Shown here: in pieces, positions 6,830 through 14,153 of the stretch
Layout of the letters: each line of letters begins with the position of its first letter
Numbering within the stretch: position 1 is the stretch's first letter
Origin: Rhodospirillaceae bacterium
GTDB taxonomy: Bacteria; Pseudomonadota; Alphaproteobacteria; UBA828
Assembly: GCA_028819955.1 (NCBI GenBank)
Contig: JAPPKP010000258.1
Coordinates: forward strand, 9,771-36,396
Reading direction: 5' to 3'
Length of the DNA stretch: 26,626 nt
Notes under the pieces: generated by a model
Databases searched by the model: none
Told to the model about the DNA's origin: nothing
Seen by the model: the letters and a program-made list of their open reading frames with translations, nothing else
Made by a program: the position numbers and the translations under genes

Positions 6830-7594
6830 ATGGTCACAGATTTCATTTCGAACGCCCTCCTCGTAGGATCAAGTCTTGCAATAGCATTTCTCATCGGGGC
6901 TACGTCGATAGGTGGAATGCTCTTGGGACCTGCCTTAAACATGATCGGAGAGGTGCCGATCCACATGGCAATTCCCAGTTGCATGTTCGCCTTCATATTT
7001 GCTGGGGGCATTGGAGCAATATTCTTCTCAAGGGGAGGGGCAAAACTACGAGAGGATCTCGTCGAGTTAATGGTGAGCGCAGGGGTTGGGGCTTTCGCAG
7101 GATCCCTTACACTCGCTTATCTTCCAGCAGTTGTAATTCAGCTGATCGTAGCCACTGTCTGTATTGCCTCCGGAATTCGTTTCATGCTGGTTCGCACAAA
7201 ACACTTGGGTTCAAGTCCATCTATTCGGCCATCGAAGAGGATACTGTTCATTATCGGGATCGTTACCGGTTTTGGTTCGGCTCTCACCGGGACGGGGGGG
7301 CCAATGATACTGATGCCTTGCCTCATGGCCCTGCGCGTGGACATCAAGCGTGCCGTAGGACTTGCTCATTTGATCCAGATTCCGATCGGTATCCTCGCGA
7401 CAGCCGGTAACTTGCTGCTGGGCAGAATGGATTTCAACGTCGCTCTTCCCTTGACCGCGACAGTCGTAGTTGGTGCCGGTGTAGGCGCGATCTTCGCACA
7501 GCGAGTTTCTACACGCGTTCTCGGACAATCCGTAGCGGTTCTTCTTGTTGTGTCTGGCGTAGCGTATGCGCTCAAGACAATCGGACTTCTATAG
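6830..7594 (+). CDS. TauE/SafE-family sulfite/anion permease
   Basis: A 254-residue integral membrane protein with about eight hydrophobic segments arranged as two pseudo-repeats. Each repeat starts with the family's glycine-rich pattern: GATSIGGMLLGPAL near residues 23-36 and GFGSALTGTGGPMILMP near 144-160. TauE/SafE proteins are thought to export sulfite, sulfoacetate or related organic anions during sulfonate catabolism; some import other carboxylates. The gene is separated from the amidohydrolase by 192 bases with a possible operator, so it may have its own promoter. It closes the AT-rich island: its TAG stop at 7592-7594 overlaps the last codons of a truncated minus-strand gene. The pairing with a TauABC-like importer suggests a sulfur-containing substrate, but that is inference. 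Confidence 0.85.
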   Translation: MVTDFISNALLVGSSLAIAFLIGATSIGGMLLGPALNMIGEVPIHMAIPSCMFAFIFAGGIGAIFFSRGGAKLREDLVELMVSAGVGAFAGSLTLAYLPAVVIQLIVATVCIASGIRFMLVRTKHLGSSPSIRPSKRILFIIGIVTGFGSALTGTGGPMILMPCLMALRVDIKRAVGLAHLIQIPIGILATAGNLLLGRMDFNVALPLTATVVVGAGVGAIFAQRVSTRVLGQSVAVLLVVSGVAYALKTIGLL

Positions 7595-7777
7595 TTCATC
7601 TAACCTTTCGTGTGTCAGCGTGCGGGCGAGCCACATGGCGATGTGACGTGCGCGGGTCGCGCGGCGCTCCTTGCGTGTCGAGGTGAGGTCGCCCACCGCG
7701 AGGCCGTCGTGCGCCGCCACGTGCCGCTGGATCGCAGTAATGGTAGGCTCGCGCGGCGGGTGGGGGCGGCCCCTCAT
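7589..7777 (-). pseudogene. Truncated DnaA domain IV-like helix-turn-helix protein
   Basis: A 62-codon minus-strand frame starting at ATG 7777. Residues 11-62 (PTITAIQRHVAAHDGLAVGDL, then RRATRARHIAMWLARTLTHERLDEL) match the DnaA C-terminal DNA-binding domain pattern: an IQxxVAxxxGL helix, RR..R.ARxxAMxLARxLT, and the start of the next helix (LPEI-like). The frame stops where DnaA domain IV would continue with its GRxFGGRDHTT signature, and this is exactly where the AT-rich island begins. It lacks AAA+ sequence, so it is not the chromosomal dnaA; short stand-alone proteins of this kind occur in prophage and accessory DNA. The ATG overlaps the upstream stop as ATGA, showing translational coupling before the gene was broken. 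The domain match is by eye. Confidence 0.6.
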
Positions 7778-7971
7778 TCCGGCTTGGGCGCGACCGTGGC
7801 GCGGATCGTGGCAACCGTCTTCGGGTGGAGGCCTTGCCGCTTCATTTCCGCCCCGTAGCCATGCCTGCGGGGCCCTGCACCACGCGTCGGATCGATTCGC
7901 TTGGCGCGCTTTGCGCAACGCATTGCGGCGGATCGCGGCCCCGGCGGCGTCACTTCAGCGCGGATTACCAC
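7774..7971 (-). CDS. Small hypothetical protein, possible phage-remnant gene
   Basis: A 65-codon frame with GTG start (7971) and TGA stop (7774-7776) that overlaps the ATG of the DnaA-like fragment by four bases (ATGA). The product is basic and ends GLHPKTVATIRATVAPKPE. I recognise no family. The coupling to the downstream fragment is the best evidence that it is or was translated. The GTG start itself overlaps the end of a tiny frame that runs toward cofD, so an upstream coding part may have been lost to a frameshift or to the element inserted at 8001-8127. It may be a remnant of a longer gene. Confidence 0.35.
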   Translation of the reverse strand: MVIRAEVTPPGPRSAAMRCAKRAKRIDPTRGAGPRRHGYGAEMKRQGLHPKTVATIRATVAPKPE

Positions 7972-8000
7972 GAGTAGCGGCGGATTGCGGCGGTATCCAC

Positions 8001-8127
8001 TAGCAGGCTGCCGAAAGGCTCCGATGTTCCTGCCTTGTTCTTAGGGGGCGCAGGAATGCATGAGAATCGAATTTAGAACAGAAGGGAATCGCTGATCGGG
8101 TCCGAAAGGTTTTTCAGCAGCCTGCTA
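8001..8127. mobile_element. 127-bp MITE-like element at the cofD stop codon
   Basis: Terminal inverted repeats TAGCAGGCTGCCGAAA (8001-8016) and its complement TTTCAGCAGCCTGCTA (8112-8127) match at 15 of 16 positions. There is no coding capacity. TA at both ends is consistent with a TA target duplication, as in IS630/Tc1-type elements. The right end supplies TAG, the stop codon of cofD on the minus strand (8125-8127). Deleting the element and one TA recreates GCT TAG in the cofD frame, so insertion left the stop codon intact. The ends differ from those of the element at 4711-4960, so this is a second family. No second copy is in the window, so mobility rests on the inverted ends only. Confidence 0.7.
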
Positions 8128-9096
8128 AGCCGCGGGGCCCAGCCGCTCGGCGAACGCGAGCACCGTGCGGGCGAGGGCCCGCTTCTCCTCGCGCGCGGTC
8201 ATCATCGTGGCCGCGACCTCGACCGCGACACCGGCGGCAACAATCCCGGCCACCTCGGCCCGGTCGACCTCGTCGAGCACGAAGCCGTCGATCAAGCTCG
8301 CGTAGTGCTCGGCGATGGCGGCGGCGCTCGGCACGATGCCGCGCTCCGACATCATCTTGGCCGTGGGTCCCTTGACTGCCTGCCCGCCGACGATCGGGGA
8401 GACCGCGATCACCGGCGCCCGGCAGGCTTCGAGTGCCGCGCGCACGCCGGGGAGCGCCAGGATCGGGTCGATGCTGATGTAGGGGTTCGACGGGCAGACG
8501 ATGACGGCGCCGAGATCGGGCGCCGCCAGCGCATTGAGAAAGCCGGCAGAGGCCCGTGCCCTCGCCGCCCCTTCGTGGCGGAAGCCCAGCACCCGCGGCC
8601 GGCAGCGCTCCCGCACGAAATAGTGCTGGAAGGCGAGCGGGCCGTCCTCGGTCTCGACGACGGTCGGCACCGGGTCGTCGCTCATGGGCACGATCCGGGC
8701 CCGGATGCCGAGCCTCGCGCACAAGTCAGACGTAACCGCGCTCAGGGTCTTGCCCGCGCGCAGCCGCCGGGTCCGCTCGACATGGATGGCGAGGTCCTTG
8801 TCGCCGAGGAAGAACCAGGTCTCGCCGCCGAGCGCGCCCAGCGCCTCCATGAAGGCGCCGCTCTCCCCTGCCCGCCCCCAGCCGGTCTCCGGATTCGCGA
8901 GCCCGGCGAGGGTGTAGGTGAGCGTGTCGAGATCGGGGCAGACCTTGAGGCCAAGATGCTCGAAGTCGTCGCCGGTGTTGGCGACGACGGTGAGCCGGCC
9001 GGGGTCCTCCAGCACGTCGCAGAGCCCGAGCGCGAGCTTGGCGCCGCCGACCCCGCCGGAGAGCGCCACGTAGCTCGCGTCAGCGGAAGAGGTCAT
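8125..9096 (-). CDS. cofD: 2-phospho-L-lactate transferase (F420 biosynthesis)
   Basis: A 323-residue protein that transfers the phospholactyl-type moiety from the GDP- or PEP-derived donor to the deazaflavin Fo, giving F420-0 or its dehydro form. Seen motifs: ALSGGVGGAKLALGL at the N-terminus (donor binding), VVANTGDDFEHLGLKVCPDLDT, VCPSNPYISIDPIL and SPIVGGQAVKGPTAKMM, all hallmarks of CofD/FbiA. I place the start at ATG 9096, which overlaps the cofE stop by 17 bases and begins MTSSADASYVALSGG; an upstream in-frame extension would run deep into cofE. It is the last gene of a four-gene minus-strand F420 operon. Its TAG stop is formed at the end of the 127-bp inverted-repeat element. Confidence 0.93.
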   Translation of the reverse strand: MTSSADASYVALSGGVGGAKLALGLCDVLEDPGRLTVVANTGDDFEHLGLKVCPDLDTLTYTLAGLANPETGWGRAGESGAFMEALGALGGETWFFLGDKDLAIHVERTRRLRAGKTLSAVTSDLCARLGIRARIVPMSDDPVPTVVETEDGPLAFQHYFVRERCRPRVLGFRHEGAARARASAGFLNALAAPDLGAVIVCPSNPYISIDPILALPGVRAALEACRAPVIAVSPIVGGQAVKGPTAKMMSERGIVPSAAAIAEHYASLIDGFVLDEVDRAEVAGIVAAGVAVEVAATMMTAREEKRALARTVLAFAERLGPAA

Positions 9097-9865
9097 CGGC
9101 CTCGGCGCGGATGAGCGCGGCGCCGTCGTTGCCCGGACCGGGTGCGGCGAGGCCGCGCACCACGACAACGGGCATGCCCTCGTCGGCCTCGCCCTGAAGC
9201 AACGAGGCGGCTGCGGCGAGCTCGTCCGCCAGCGCCACCTGCGTCACCTCGAGCGGGCGGCCGAAGAGATCGTCGCGCCCGCGGAGGTCGAGCAGCGACG
9301 GCAGGCCGGCGGCGCCCAGCGCGAGACCCACGGTGCCCACCCGCCAGGCGCGGCCGACACTGTCGTTGACGATCACGGCGCAGTCGACTCCGAGCCTCGC
9401 CCGCAGCCCTTCGCGCAGGCGCCGGGCGCTGCCGTCGGGGTCGCGGGGCAGCAGCAGCACCCGCTCGTCCGCGCCCGCCGGCTCCACGTTGGAGTTGTCG
9501 ATGCCGGCATTCGCCATGACGAAGCCCAGCCGATGCTCGACGATGATCACGCCGGGGCGATGGCGCACGACCCGGCGCGACTCGCTCAGGATGAGCTCGA
9601 CCATGCGCGGGTCCTTGTCCGTCAGCGCGGCGAGCTCTCGCGCCTCGTCGCCGGGCTCGACGGTAGCCAGGTTGGCGTAGCGCCCCTCGCTCTTGGACAC
9701 GATCTTTTGGGCGACCACGAGCACGTCTCCTGCGGCCGCGGCCTCGCCGGCGCGAGCGAAGCCGTCCGCGATCAGGGCCGCGAGATCGTCACCGGGCTGC
9801 ACCATGGGAATGCCCGGCAGCGCGAAGAGGGAGAGCGCGCGGGGGCGCGCCGGGCGCGGGGTCAT
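9080..9865 (-). CDS. cofE: Coenzyme F420-0:L-glutamate ligase
   Basis: A 261-residue cytoplasmic enzyme that adds gamma-linked L-glutamates to F420-0 using GTP. Family motifs are clear: GDVLVVAQKIVSKSEGR near residues 50-66, RHRPGVIIVEHRLGFVMANAGIDNSNVEP and VIVNDSVGRAWRVGTVGLALG. ATG 9865 overlaps the TGA of the upstream split-barrel gene as ATGA and gives a conventional length; a further 11 codons upstream are unlikely. The protein ends after the ligase domain and has no C-terminal nitroreductase-like domain, so it is the short CofE form and not the fused FbiB form of actinobacteria. cofC, cofG and cofH are not in the window and must lie elsewhere if the pathway is complete. Confidence 0.93.
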   Translation of the reverse strand: MTPRPARPRALSLFALPGIPMVQPGDDLAALIADGFARAGEAAAAGDVLVVAQKIVSKSEGRYANLATVEPGDEARELAALTDKDPRMVELILSESRRVVRHRPGVIIVEHRLGFVMANAGIDNSNVEPAGADERVLLLPRDPDGSARRLREGLRARLGVDCAVIVNDSVGRAWRVGTVGLALGAAGLPSLLDLRGRDDLFGRPLEVTQVALADELAAAASLLQGEADEGMPVVVVRGLAAPGPGNDGAALIRAEADDLFR

Positions 9866-10320
9866 CGCGGCGCGCCGCCGCCGCCGGCTCCGCTCCAACT
9901 CATCGCACGCTCGATGCGTATGGCGATCACAGGGAGCGGCGCCAGGTCCATCGCGCGGTACTGCCGATACTTGGCGCGGAGCAGCGCCTGCGCCGCGTCG
10001 TGCTCGTCACCGCATTCCAAAATCTCCGCACGGCCGCGCACCATGACCCAGCGGAGCCTCGTCCAGTCGTCATCGTCGTAGTGATCGGCGGTCAGCGCGA
10101 CGTGCGGGTTCTCGGCGATGTTGCGGAGGCGCTTGAGCGGCCTGCCGCCCTTGGGCTTGCGGTCGATCGCGATGAAAGCGGAGTCCCCGGCGATGGCGAA
10201 GCAAACCGGCACGACGTGAGGAACGCCCGCCGCATCGGCGGTCGCGAGCCGTGCGACGCGCTGGCCTTCCAGCAAGGCACGCTCGCCCTCTCCGAGGACG
10301 GTCCCCCTGCCCTCACCCAT
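9862..10320 (-). CDS. F420-dependent split-barrel (PPOX-class) enzyme, Rv0121-like
   Basis: A 152-residue flavin/deazaflavin-binding split-barrel protein. RVARLATADAAGVPHVVPVCFAI is the typical first beta-hairpin of the pyridoxamine 5'-phosphate oxidase fold, followed by KPKGGRPLKRLRNIAENPHVALTADHYDDDW and RWVMVRGRAEIL. The KRLRNI..NP..L and YDDDW pattern is what I recall for the Rv0121 family of probable F420-dependent enzymes. It sits 18 bases after the LLM oxidoreductase gene and overlaps cofE by ATGA, consistent with F420 use. The substrate is unknown. The ATG at 10320 is preferred because the barrel starts about 20 residues later. Confidence 0.82.
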   Translation of the reverse strand: MGEGRGTVLGEGERALLEGQRVARLATADAAGVPHVVPVCFAIAGDSAFIAIDRKPKGGRPLKRLRNIAENPHVALTADHYDDDDWTRLRWVMVRGRAEILECGDEHDAAQALLRAKYRQYRAMDLAPLPVIAIRIERAMSWSGAGGGGAPR

Positions 10321-10338
10321 GGCGCGATACCGCCGGGC

Positions 10339-11205
10339 TCAGATATCCGCGAGCGCGTCCCTGATCCGCTCGATGCTCTCGATATGGGCTTGCGGCGTGG
10401 CGAGACCCGAACCCATGGTGTTGACCGAGTAGTGCGTGGCGCCGAGCTTCTTCCAGCCCGAAGCGTGCGCGCGCCACTGCTCGGGCCTCTTGTCCAGCAC
10501 ATCGAGCCAGGTCTCGATCCCTACTGCTGCCGGGTCGCGGCCCGCCTCACGGATGTAGCCACGGAACTTCTCGACCTCGGCCGCGCCTTCGTCGTCCGGC
10601 GCGAAGAGCGGGAACCAGCCGTCGCCGATCCGGGCGGTGCGCCTGAGCACGGCATCGGCGTGGCCGCCGAACCAGACGGGGATGGGGCGCTGAACCGGGA
10701 GCGGGTTCAGCCCGGCGTCGGTGATGCGGTGGTCCTGCCCCTCGAAGGTGATGAGCTCATTGGTCCAGAGCAGGCGCATGACCTCGATCTGCTCCTCGAT
10801 GCGCCGCGCGCGGTCGCCGAAATCCATGCCGAGGGCTTCGTATTCCACGTGGTTCCAGCCGATCGCCACGCCGAGCCGAAGCCTGCCTTCGCAGAGCACG
10901 TCGAGCGCCGCCGCCTGCTTGGCGACCAGCGCGGCTTGGCGCTGCGGCAGGATGATGATGCCGGTGACGAATTCGAGCCGCTGGGTCACGGCGGCGAGGA
11001 ATCCAAACAGCACGAAGGGTTCATGGAACGCGTCGGTGTGCTTGTAGGGGCCCCTGAGATCGTGCGTGGCCGCGTTGCCGCCGAGCACGTGGTCGAAGGC
11101 GAGGACGTGCTCGTACCCCAGCGCCTCGGCGGCCTGCCCGTAGTCGCGAACGACCGCAGGATCGTTGCCGATCTCGGTCTGTGGAAAAACGACACCAAGC
11201 TGCAT
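10339..11205 (-). CDS. LLM-class F420-dependent oxidoreductase
   Basis: A 288-residue TIM-barrel protein of the luciferase-like monooxygenase superfamily. MQLGVVFPQTEIGND at the start, GYEHVLAFDHVLGG, VTGIIILPQRQAALVAKQAAALDVLCEGRLRLGVAIGWNHVEYEALG and IPVWFGGHADAVLRRTARIGDGWFPL are the conserved cofactor-binding segments, in the pattern of the F420-dependent subgroup. It would transfer hydride between reduced F420 and an unknown organic substrate. GGGAGG lies about 6 bases before ATG 11205 on the minus strand. It opens the operon that contains cofE and cofD, the best evidence that it uses F420 rather than FMN. Its start region faces the divergent gene at 11339. Confidence 0.88.
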   Translation of the reverse strand: MQLGVVFPQTEIGNDPAVVRDYGQAAEALGYEHVLAFDHVLGGNAATHDLRGPYKHTDAFHEPFVLFGFLAAVTQRLEFVTGIIILPQRQAALVAKQAAALDVLCEGRLRLGVAIGWNHVEYEALGMDFGDRARRIEEQIEVMRLLWTNELITFEGQDHRITDAGLNPLPVQRPIPVWFGGHADAVLRRTARIGDGWFPLFAPDDEGAAEVEKFRGYIREAGRDPAAVGIETWLDVLDKRPEQWRAHASGWKKLGATHYSVNTMGSGLATPQAHIESIERIRDALADI

Positions 11206-11338
11206 TCGGAACCTCCCTCACTCACAGTCGCGCGCCGCCCGCGCGGCCACGGCGTACCATGCTATCATGCCCCGTCAGTGCGGCATCGTCGGGTCTCGGC
11301 GGAGTGGCCGCGTACCAGCCGGACAAGGGAGAGACAAG

Positions 11339-11821
11339 ATGGCGGATGACGACTCGTGGCGCGGCAAGGTCGGCGGCATGACCGACGAAGAGGTCGACGA
11401 ATTCCTCAAGGGGCCCCACCTCTGCCGGCTCGCCTGCCTCGACGAGGAAGGTTGGCCCTACATCGTGCCGCTCTGGTATCAGCACCGCGACGGCGGCTTC
11501 TACGTCATCCCCCGTGCGCGTTCGGTCTGGGCCAAGCACATCCAGCGGGACCCGCGGGTCCACATCTGCGTCGATATCTGGGAGACGATGCAGAAGGTGA
11601 TGGCCCGGGGGAAAGCCGAGATCGTCGAGGAGCCCAATACCGGCGGCAAGTGGGTCGAGATCGCGACCGAGATGTCGCTGCGCTATCTCGGCGAAAACGG
11701 ACCGAAGTACCTGGAGCCGACGCTGGTCGAGCCCCGCTGGCTCATCTTCTTGAAGCCCGATTCGCAGATGACCTGGCAGGGCGTGGACTGGGCCGAACGC
11801 TACAAGCACGCCAAGTGGTAG
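11339..11821 (+). CDS. Pyridoxamine 5'-phosphate oxidase-family split-barrel protein
   Basis: A 160-residue protein starting MADDDSWRGKVGGMTDEEVDEFL. The split-barrel motif LCRLACLDEEGWPYIVPLWYQHRDGGFYVIPRA is followed by HIQRDPRVHICVDIW and GKAEIVEE, typical of general-stress-protein-26/PPOX-class flavin or F420 proteins. It is transcribed divergently from the F420 operon across a 133-base gap, and proteins of this class often accompany F420 loci, so F420 use is possible but not shown. GGGAGAGA precedes ATG 11339, which I choose over an upstream in-frame ATG at 11165 that would overlap the divergent gene. The substrate is unknown. Confidence 0.8.
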   Translation: MADDDSWRGKVGGMTDEEVDEFLKGPHLCRLACLDEEGWPYIVPLWYQHRDGGFYVIPRARSVWAKHIQRDPRVHICVDIWETMQKVMARGKAEIVEEPNTGGKWVEIATEMSLRYLGENGPKYLEPTLVEPRWLIFLKPDSQMTWQGVDWAERYKHAKW

Positions 11822-11897
11822 CGGACACCGCCGACGATACGCACCTGCCGGAGCCGGCGGCTGGAGCGTAAGGCACCGGTACCCCAACACCCATTCC

Positions 11898-12839
11898 ATG
11901 ACCGACGCGGGCGGCGCGCGGGGCGGCACCGCTGAGCCCAAAGCGCCCAGGGTGGGCGTGCTCGCGGTCGTCTACCTGTTGGTTGCGGGCGCCCTCTACG
12001 GCCTGCTCTTCTCGATCAACAAGATCGCGACGACCAACGGGGTGCCCGGGCTCGCCTACGTCTTCTGGCATACCCTCGGCGCCGGGCTGATCCTGTGGCT
12101 CGGCTGCCTCGCGACTCGCACACCGGTGGGTTTCGACCGGGCTCATCTGCGGCTTTATTTCGTCGCCGGCGCGGTGGGCATCTCGATTCCCGTGTCAGTG
12201 CTGGCCCACGTGGCGCCCGAGCTGCCTGCGAGCCTGGTGGTCATGGTCACGTGCCTCTCGCCCACCTGCACCTACCTGATGGCGATGACGCTGCGCATGG
12301 AGCGCTTCCGGCTGCTCAGCACCGGCGGGGTAGCGCTCGGCTTCGCGGGCATTCTGATCCTCGTGGTGCCGGGCATCACGTTGCCAAGCTTCGCCGAGGT
12401 GAGCTGGCTGCTGCTGGCACTGGTAGCCCCGGTGTGTTTTGCCGCGTTCAACATTGCGGGCGCCATCCTGTGGCCGCCCAAGGCGAATTCGCTGGGGCTG
12501 GCCTGCGGCATCCAGATGGGCGGCGCCATCGTGTTGCTCCCGGTGATGCTCGGCACGGGCGAGACCTATCTCTTTCCCGGCCCGCTGCTCGCCGGCGACC
12601 TCGCGATCCTCGGCGCGACGGGAGTCACGGCGCTGGTCTGGTACCTCATCTTCGAGGTCCTCAGGATGGGCGGCCCGCTCTTCCTCTCCCAGTTCGGCTA
12701 TATCATCGTGTTGGCGGGATTGGGCTGGGGGGCGCTGATCTTCGGTGAACGCCTGAGCAGCTCGGCATGGATCGCGGCCGCGCTTCTGCTGGCGGGCCTC
12801 GCGGTGCTCACCTGGTCGAAGCGCCGCGCCCGCGTGTAG
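11898..12839 (+). CDS. EamA-type drug/metabolite transporter
   Basis: A 313-residue inner-membrane protein with about ten hydrophobic segments in two EamA-like halves (approximately residues 20-150 and 165-310). The first half opens with VYLLVAGALYGLLFSINKIAT and the second contains LVWYLIFEVLRMGGPLFLSQFGYIIVLAGLGWGALIFGERLSSSAWIAAALLLAGL, where the GE(R/K)LS motif in the ninth segment is the usual DMT signature. Members export amino acids, purines or other metabolites. The start ATG 11898 follows the previous gene by 76 bases and the next gene follows by 18, so it may be co-transcribed with the PhzF-like gene. The substrate cannot be deduced. Confidence 0.83.
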   Translation: MTDAGGARGGTAEPKAPRVGVLAVVYLLVAGALYGLLFSINKIATTNGVPGLAYVFWHTLGAGLILWLGCLATRTPVGFDRAHLRLYFVAGAVGISIPVSVLAHVAPELPASLVVMVTCLSPTCTYLMAMTLRMERFRLLSTGGVALGFAGILILVVPGITLPSFAEVSWLLLALVAPVCFAAFNIAGAILWPPKANSLGLACGIQMGGAIVLLPVMLGTGETYLFPGPLLAGDLAILGATGVTALVWYLIFEVLRMGGPLFLSQFGYIIVLAGLGWGALIFGERLSSSAWIAAALLLAGLAVLTWSKRRARV

Positions 12840-12857
12840 CGCGTGGAAGGAGAGCGA

Positions 12858-13649
12858 ATGACGATCAGACTGCTCCAGGTCGACACCTTCACCGACCGGG
12901 TGCTGGGCGGCAATCCGGCGGCGGTGTGCCCCCTCGACGCCTGGCTGGACGAGGCGACGATGCAGGCCATCGCGGCCGAGAACAATCTCTCGGAGACCGC
13001 GTTCCTGGTGCCCGAGGGCGAGGGCTATCGCCTGCGTTGGTTCACGCCCAACGTGGAGGTCGATCTCTGCGGCCATGCCACCCTCGCGGCGGCTTTCGTC
13101 GTGTTTGAGGAGCTGAGGCCGGGCACGAGCAGCGTCTCATTCGAGACGCTGAGCGGCCGGCTCACGGTTGCGCGCGAAGGCCCCGAATTGGTCATGGACT
13201 TTCCGGCCCAGCCTGCCCGTCCGGCGACTCCCCCGGCGGTGCTGGCGAATGCACTCGGCGCGGTACCGGCCGAGGTACTTGCCGGCGCGGACTGGATTGC
13301 GGTGTTCGAGAACGCGGCCCAGATCGCGGCCCTAAACCCCGATCACGGGGGGCTTGCAACTCTCGACCGTCGCGGAGTCGTGGCGACCGCGCCGGGAGAC
13401 GAGGGCGGCGCCGACTACGTGCTGCGCTTCTTTGCACCCAAGAATGCCGTGCCCGAAGACCCGGTCACCGGCAATGTGCAGACCGCACTCGTGCCCTATT
13501 GGGCGGACCGACTCGGCAAGCGGCGTCTTGCCGTGCGCCAGCTATCCGCGCGGGGCGGGCGGATGGTGTGCGAGAACAGGGGCGAGCGCGTCTCGATCGC
13601 CGGCCGCGCGGTGCTCTACATGGATGCGACGATCTCGGTCGGCCGTTAG
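12858..13649 (+). CDS. PhzF-family isomerase/epimerase-like protein
   Basis: A 263-residue cytoplasmic protein of the PhzF/YddE fold. It shows QVDTFTDRVLGGNPAAVC at the N-terminus, the catalytic glutamate in ENNLSETAFL (Glu46), LCGHATLAAA (His73) and EDPVTG (Asp201), corresponding to the proton-shuttling residues of PhzF. The usual GSAH segment after EDPVTG reads GNVQ here, an unusual variant next to the substrate pocket. GGAAGGAGAG precedes ATG 12858, preferred over GTG 12843. PhzF proteins isomerise trans-2,3-dihydro-3-hydroxyanthranilate in phenazine makers, but most family members have unknown substrates and no phenazine genes are present here. It converges on the DksA-like gene with a 4-base overlap of stop codons. 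Confidence 0.87.
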   Translation: MTIRLLQVDTFTDRVLGGNPAAVCPLDAWLDEATMQAIAAENNLSETAFLVPEGEGYRLRWFTPNVEVDLCGHATLAAAFVVFEELRPGTSSVSFETLSGRLTVAREGPELVMDFPAQPARPATPPAVLANALGAVPAEVLAGADWIAVFENAAQIAALNPDHGGLATLDRRGVVATAPGDEGGADYVLRFFAPKNAVPEDPVTGNVQTALVPYWADRLGKRRLAVRQLSARGGRMVCENRGERVSIAGRAVLYMDATISVGR

Positions 13650-13990
13650 CCGGCGCAGTCGACGCAACGGGCGATGGTCGGATCGATGGCGAGCCGCTTC
13701 GCCGGAATTCGCTCCCCGCAATCGGTGCAGTAACCGTAGTCCCCGGTATCGAGCCGGCGCAGCGCCGCCTCGATGAGCGGCAGCCGCGCGCGTCGGCGCG
13801 CCTCTACCGACTGCGCCATCGCCTGCACCTGCATGGCGTCCATGCGCGAGACGCGGCCGACGCTCTGCTGATCGAGCGTGACCGGGCGCCGCTCGCCCGC
13901 CGCCGCCTCACTCAGCGCGAGCAGTTCGGCGCGCTCCTGTTCGAGGCGCTGCCTGATCGTCGCGGGATTGCGCGTGGCGCGGGCGGTCAT
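13646..13990 (-). CDS. DksA/TraR-type C4 zinc-finger protein, short form
   Basis: A 114-residue protein. A predicted helical region (residues 10-80, including VTLDQQSVGRVSRMDAMQVQ) precedes a C4 zinc finger: Cys88 and Cys91 in YCTDCGERI, Cys109 and Cys112 in RCVDC. This is the TraR/DksA architecture, whose members bind the secondary channel of RNA polymerase; the acidic tip motif of true DksA (DxxDxA) is not evident, so the exact action is uncertain. ATG 13990 is chosen because the family N-terminus begins close to it and the frame further upstream has unrelated composition. It is shorter than classic DksA (about 150 residues) and lies convergent to the PhzF-like gene. Confidence 0.82.
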   Translation of the reverse strand: MTARATRNPATIRQRLEQERAELLALSEAAAGERRPVTLDQQSVGRVSRMDAMQVQAMAQSVEARRRARLPLIEAALRRLDTGDYGYCTDCGERIPAKRLAIDPTIARCVDCAG

Positions 13991-14153
13991 GGGTCGTGCT
14001 CGCAGGTCATCGACAACGATTGTAATCGATCGGGCGCGCCACGCGAGGGCGGCGTGCTCATCCAGTCGATTCAATGCGCGTACGACCGGCGCGCTTGACG
14101 GGCTTGCCTGCTCCGCCGCACCCTTCAAGCGAGGACGAAGCGGGGAGAAGCCC

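Noticed and set aside
7589..7777. Chromosomal dnaA or a replication origin
   Set aside because: Only part of domain IV is present, with no AAA+ region; no DnaA-box cluster or AT-rich unwinding region was seen nearby.
10000..11349. A 449-codon plus-strand frame opposite the F420 oxidoreductase genes
   Set aside because: The minus-strand LLM and split-barrel genes explain the region with clear motifs; this frame is their antisense image.
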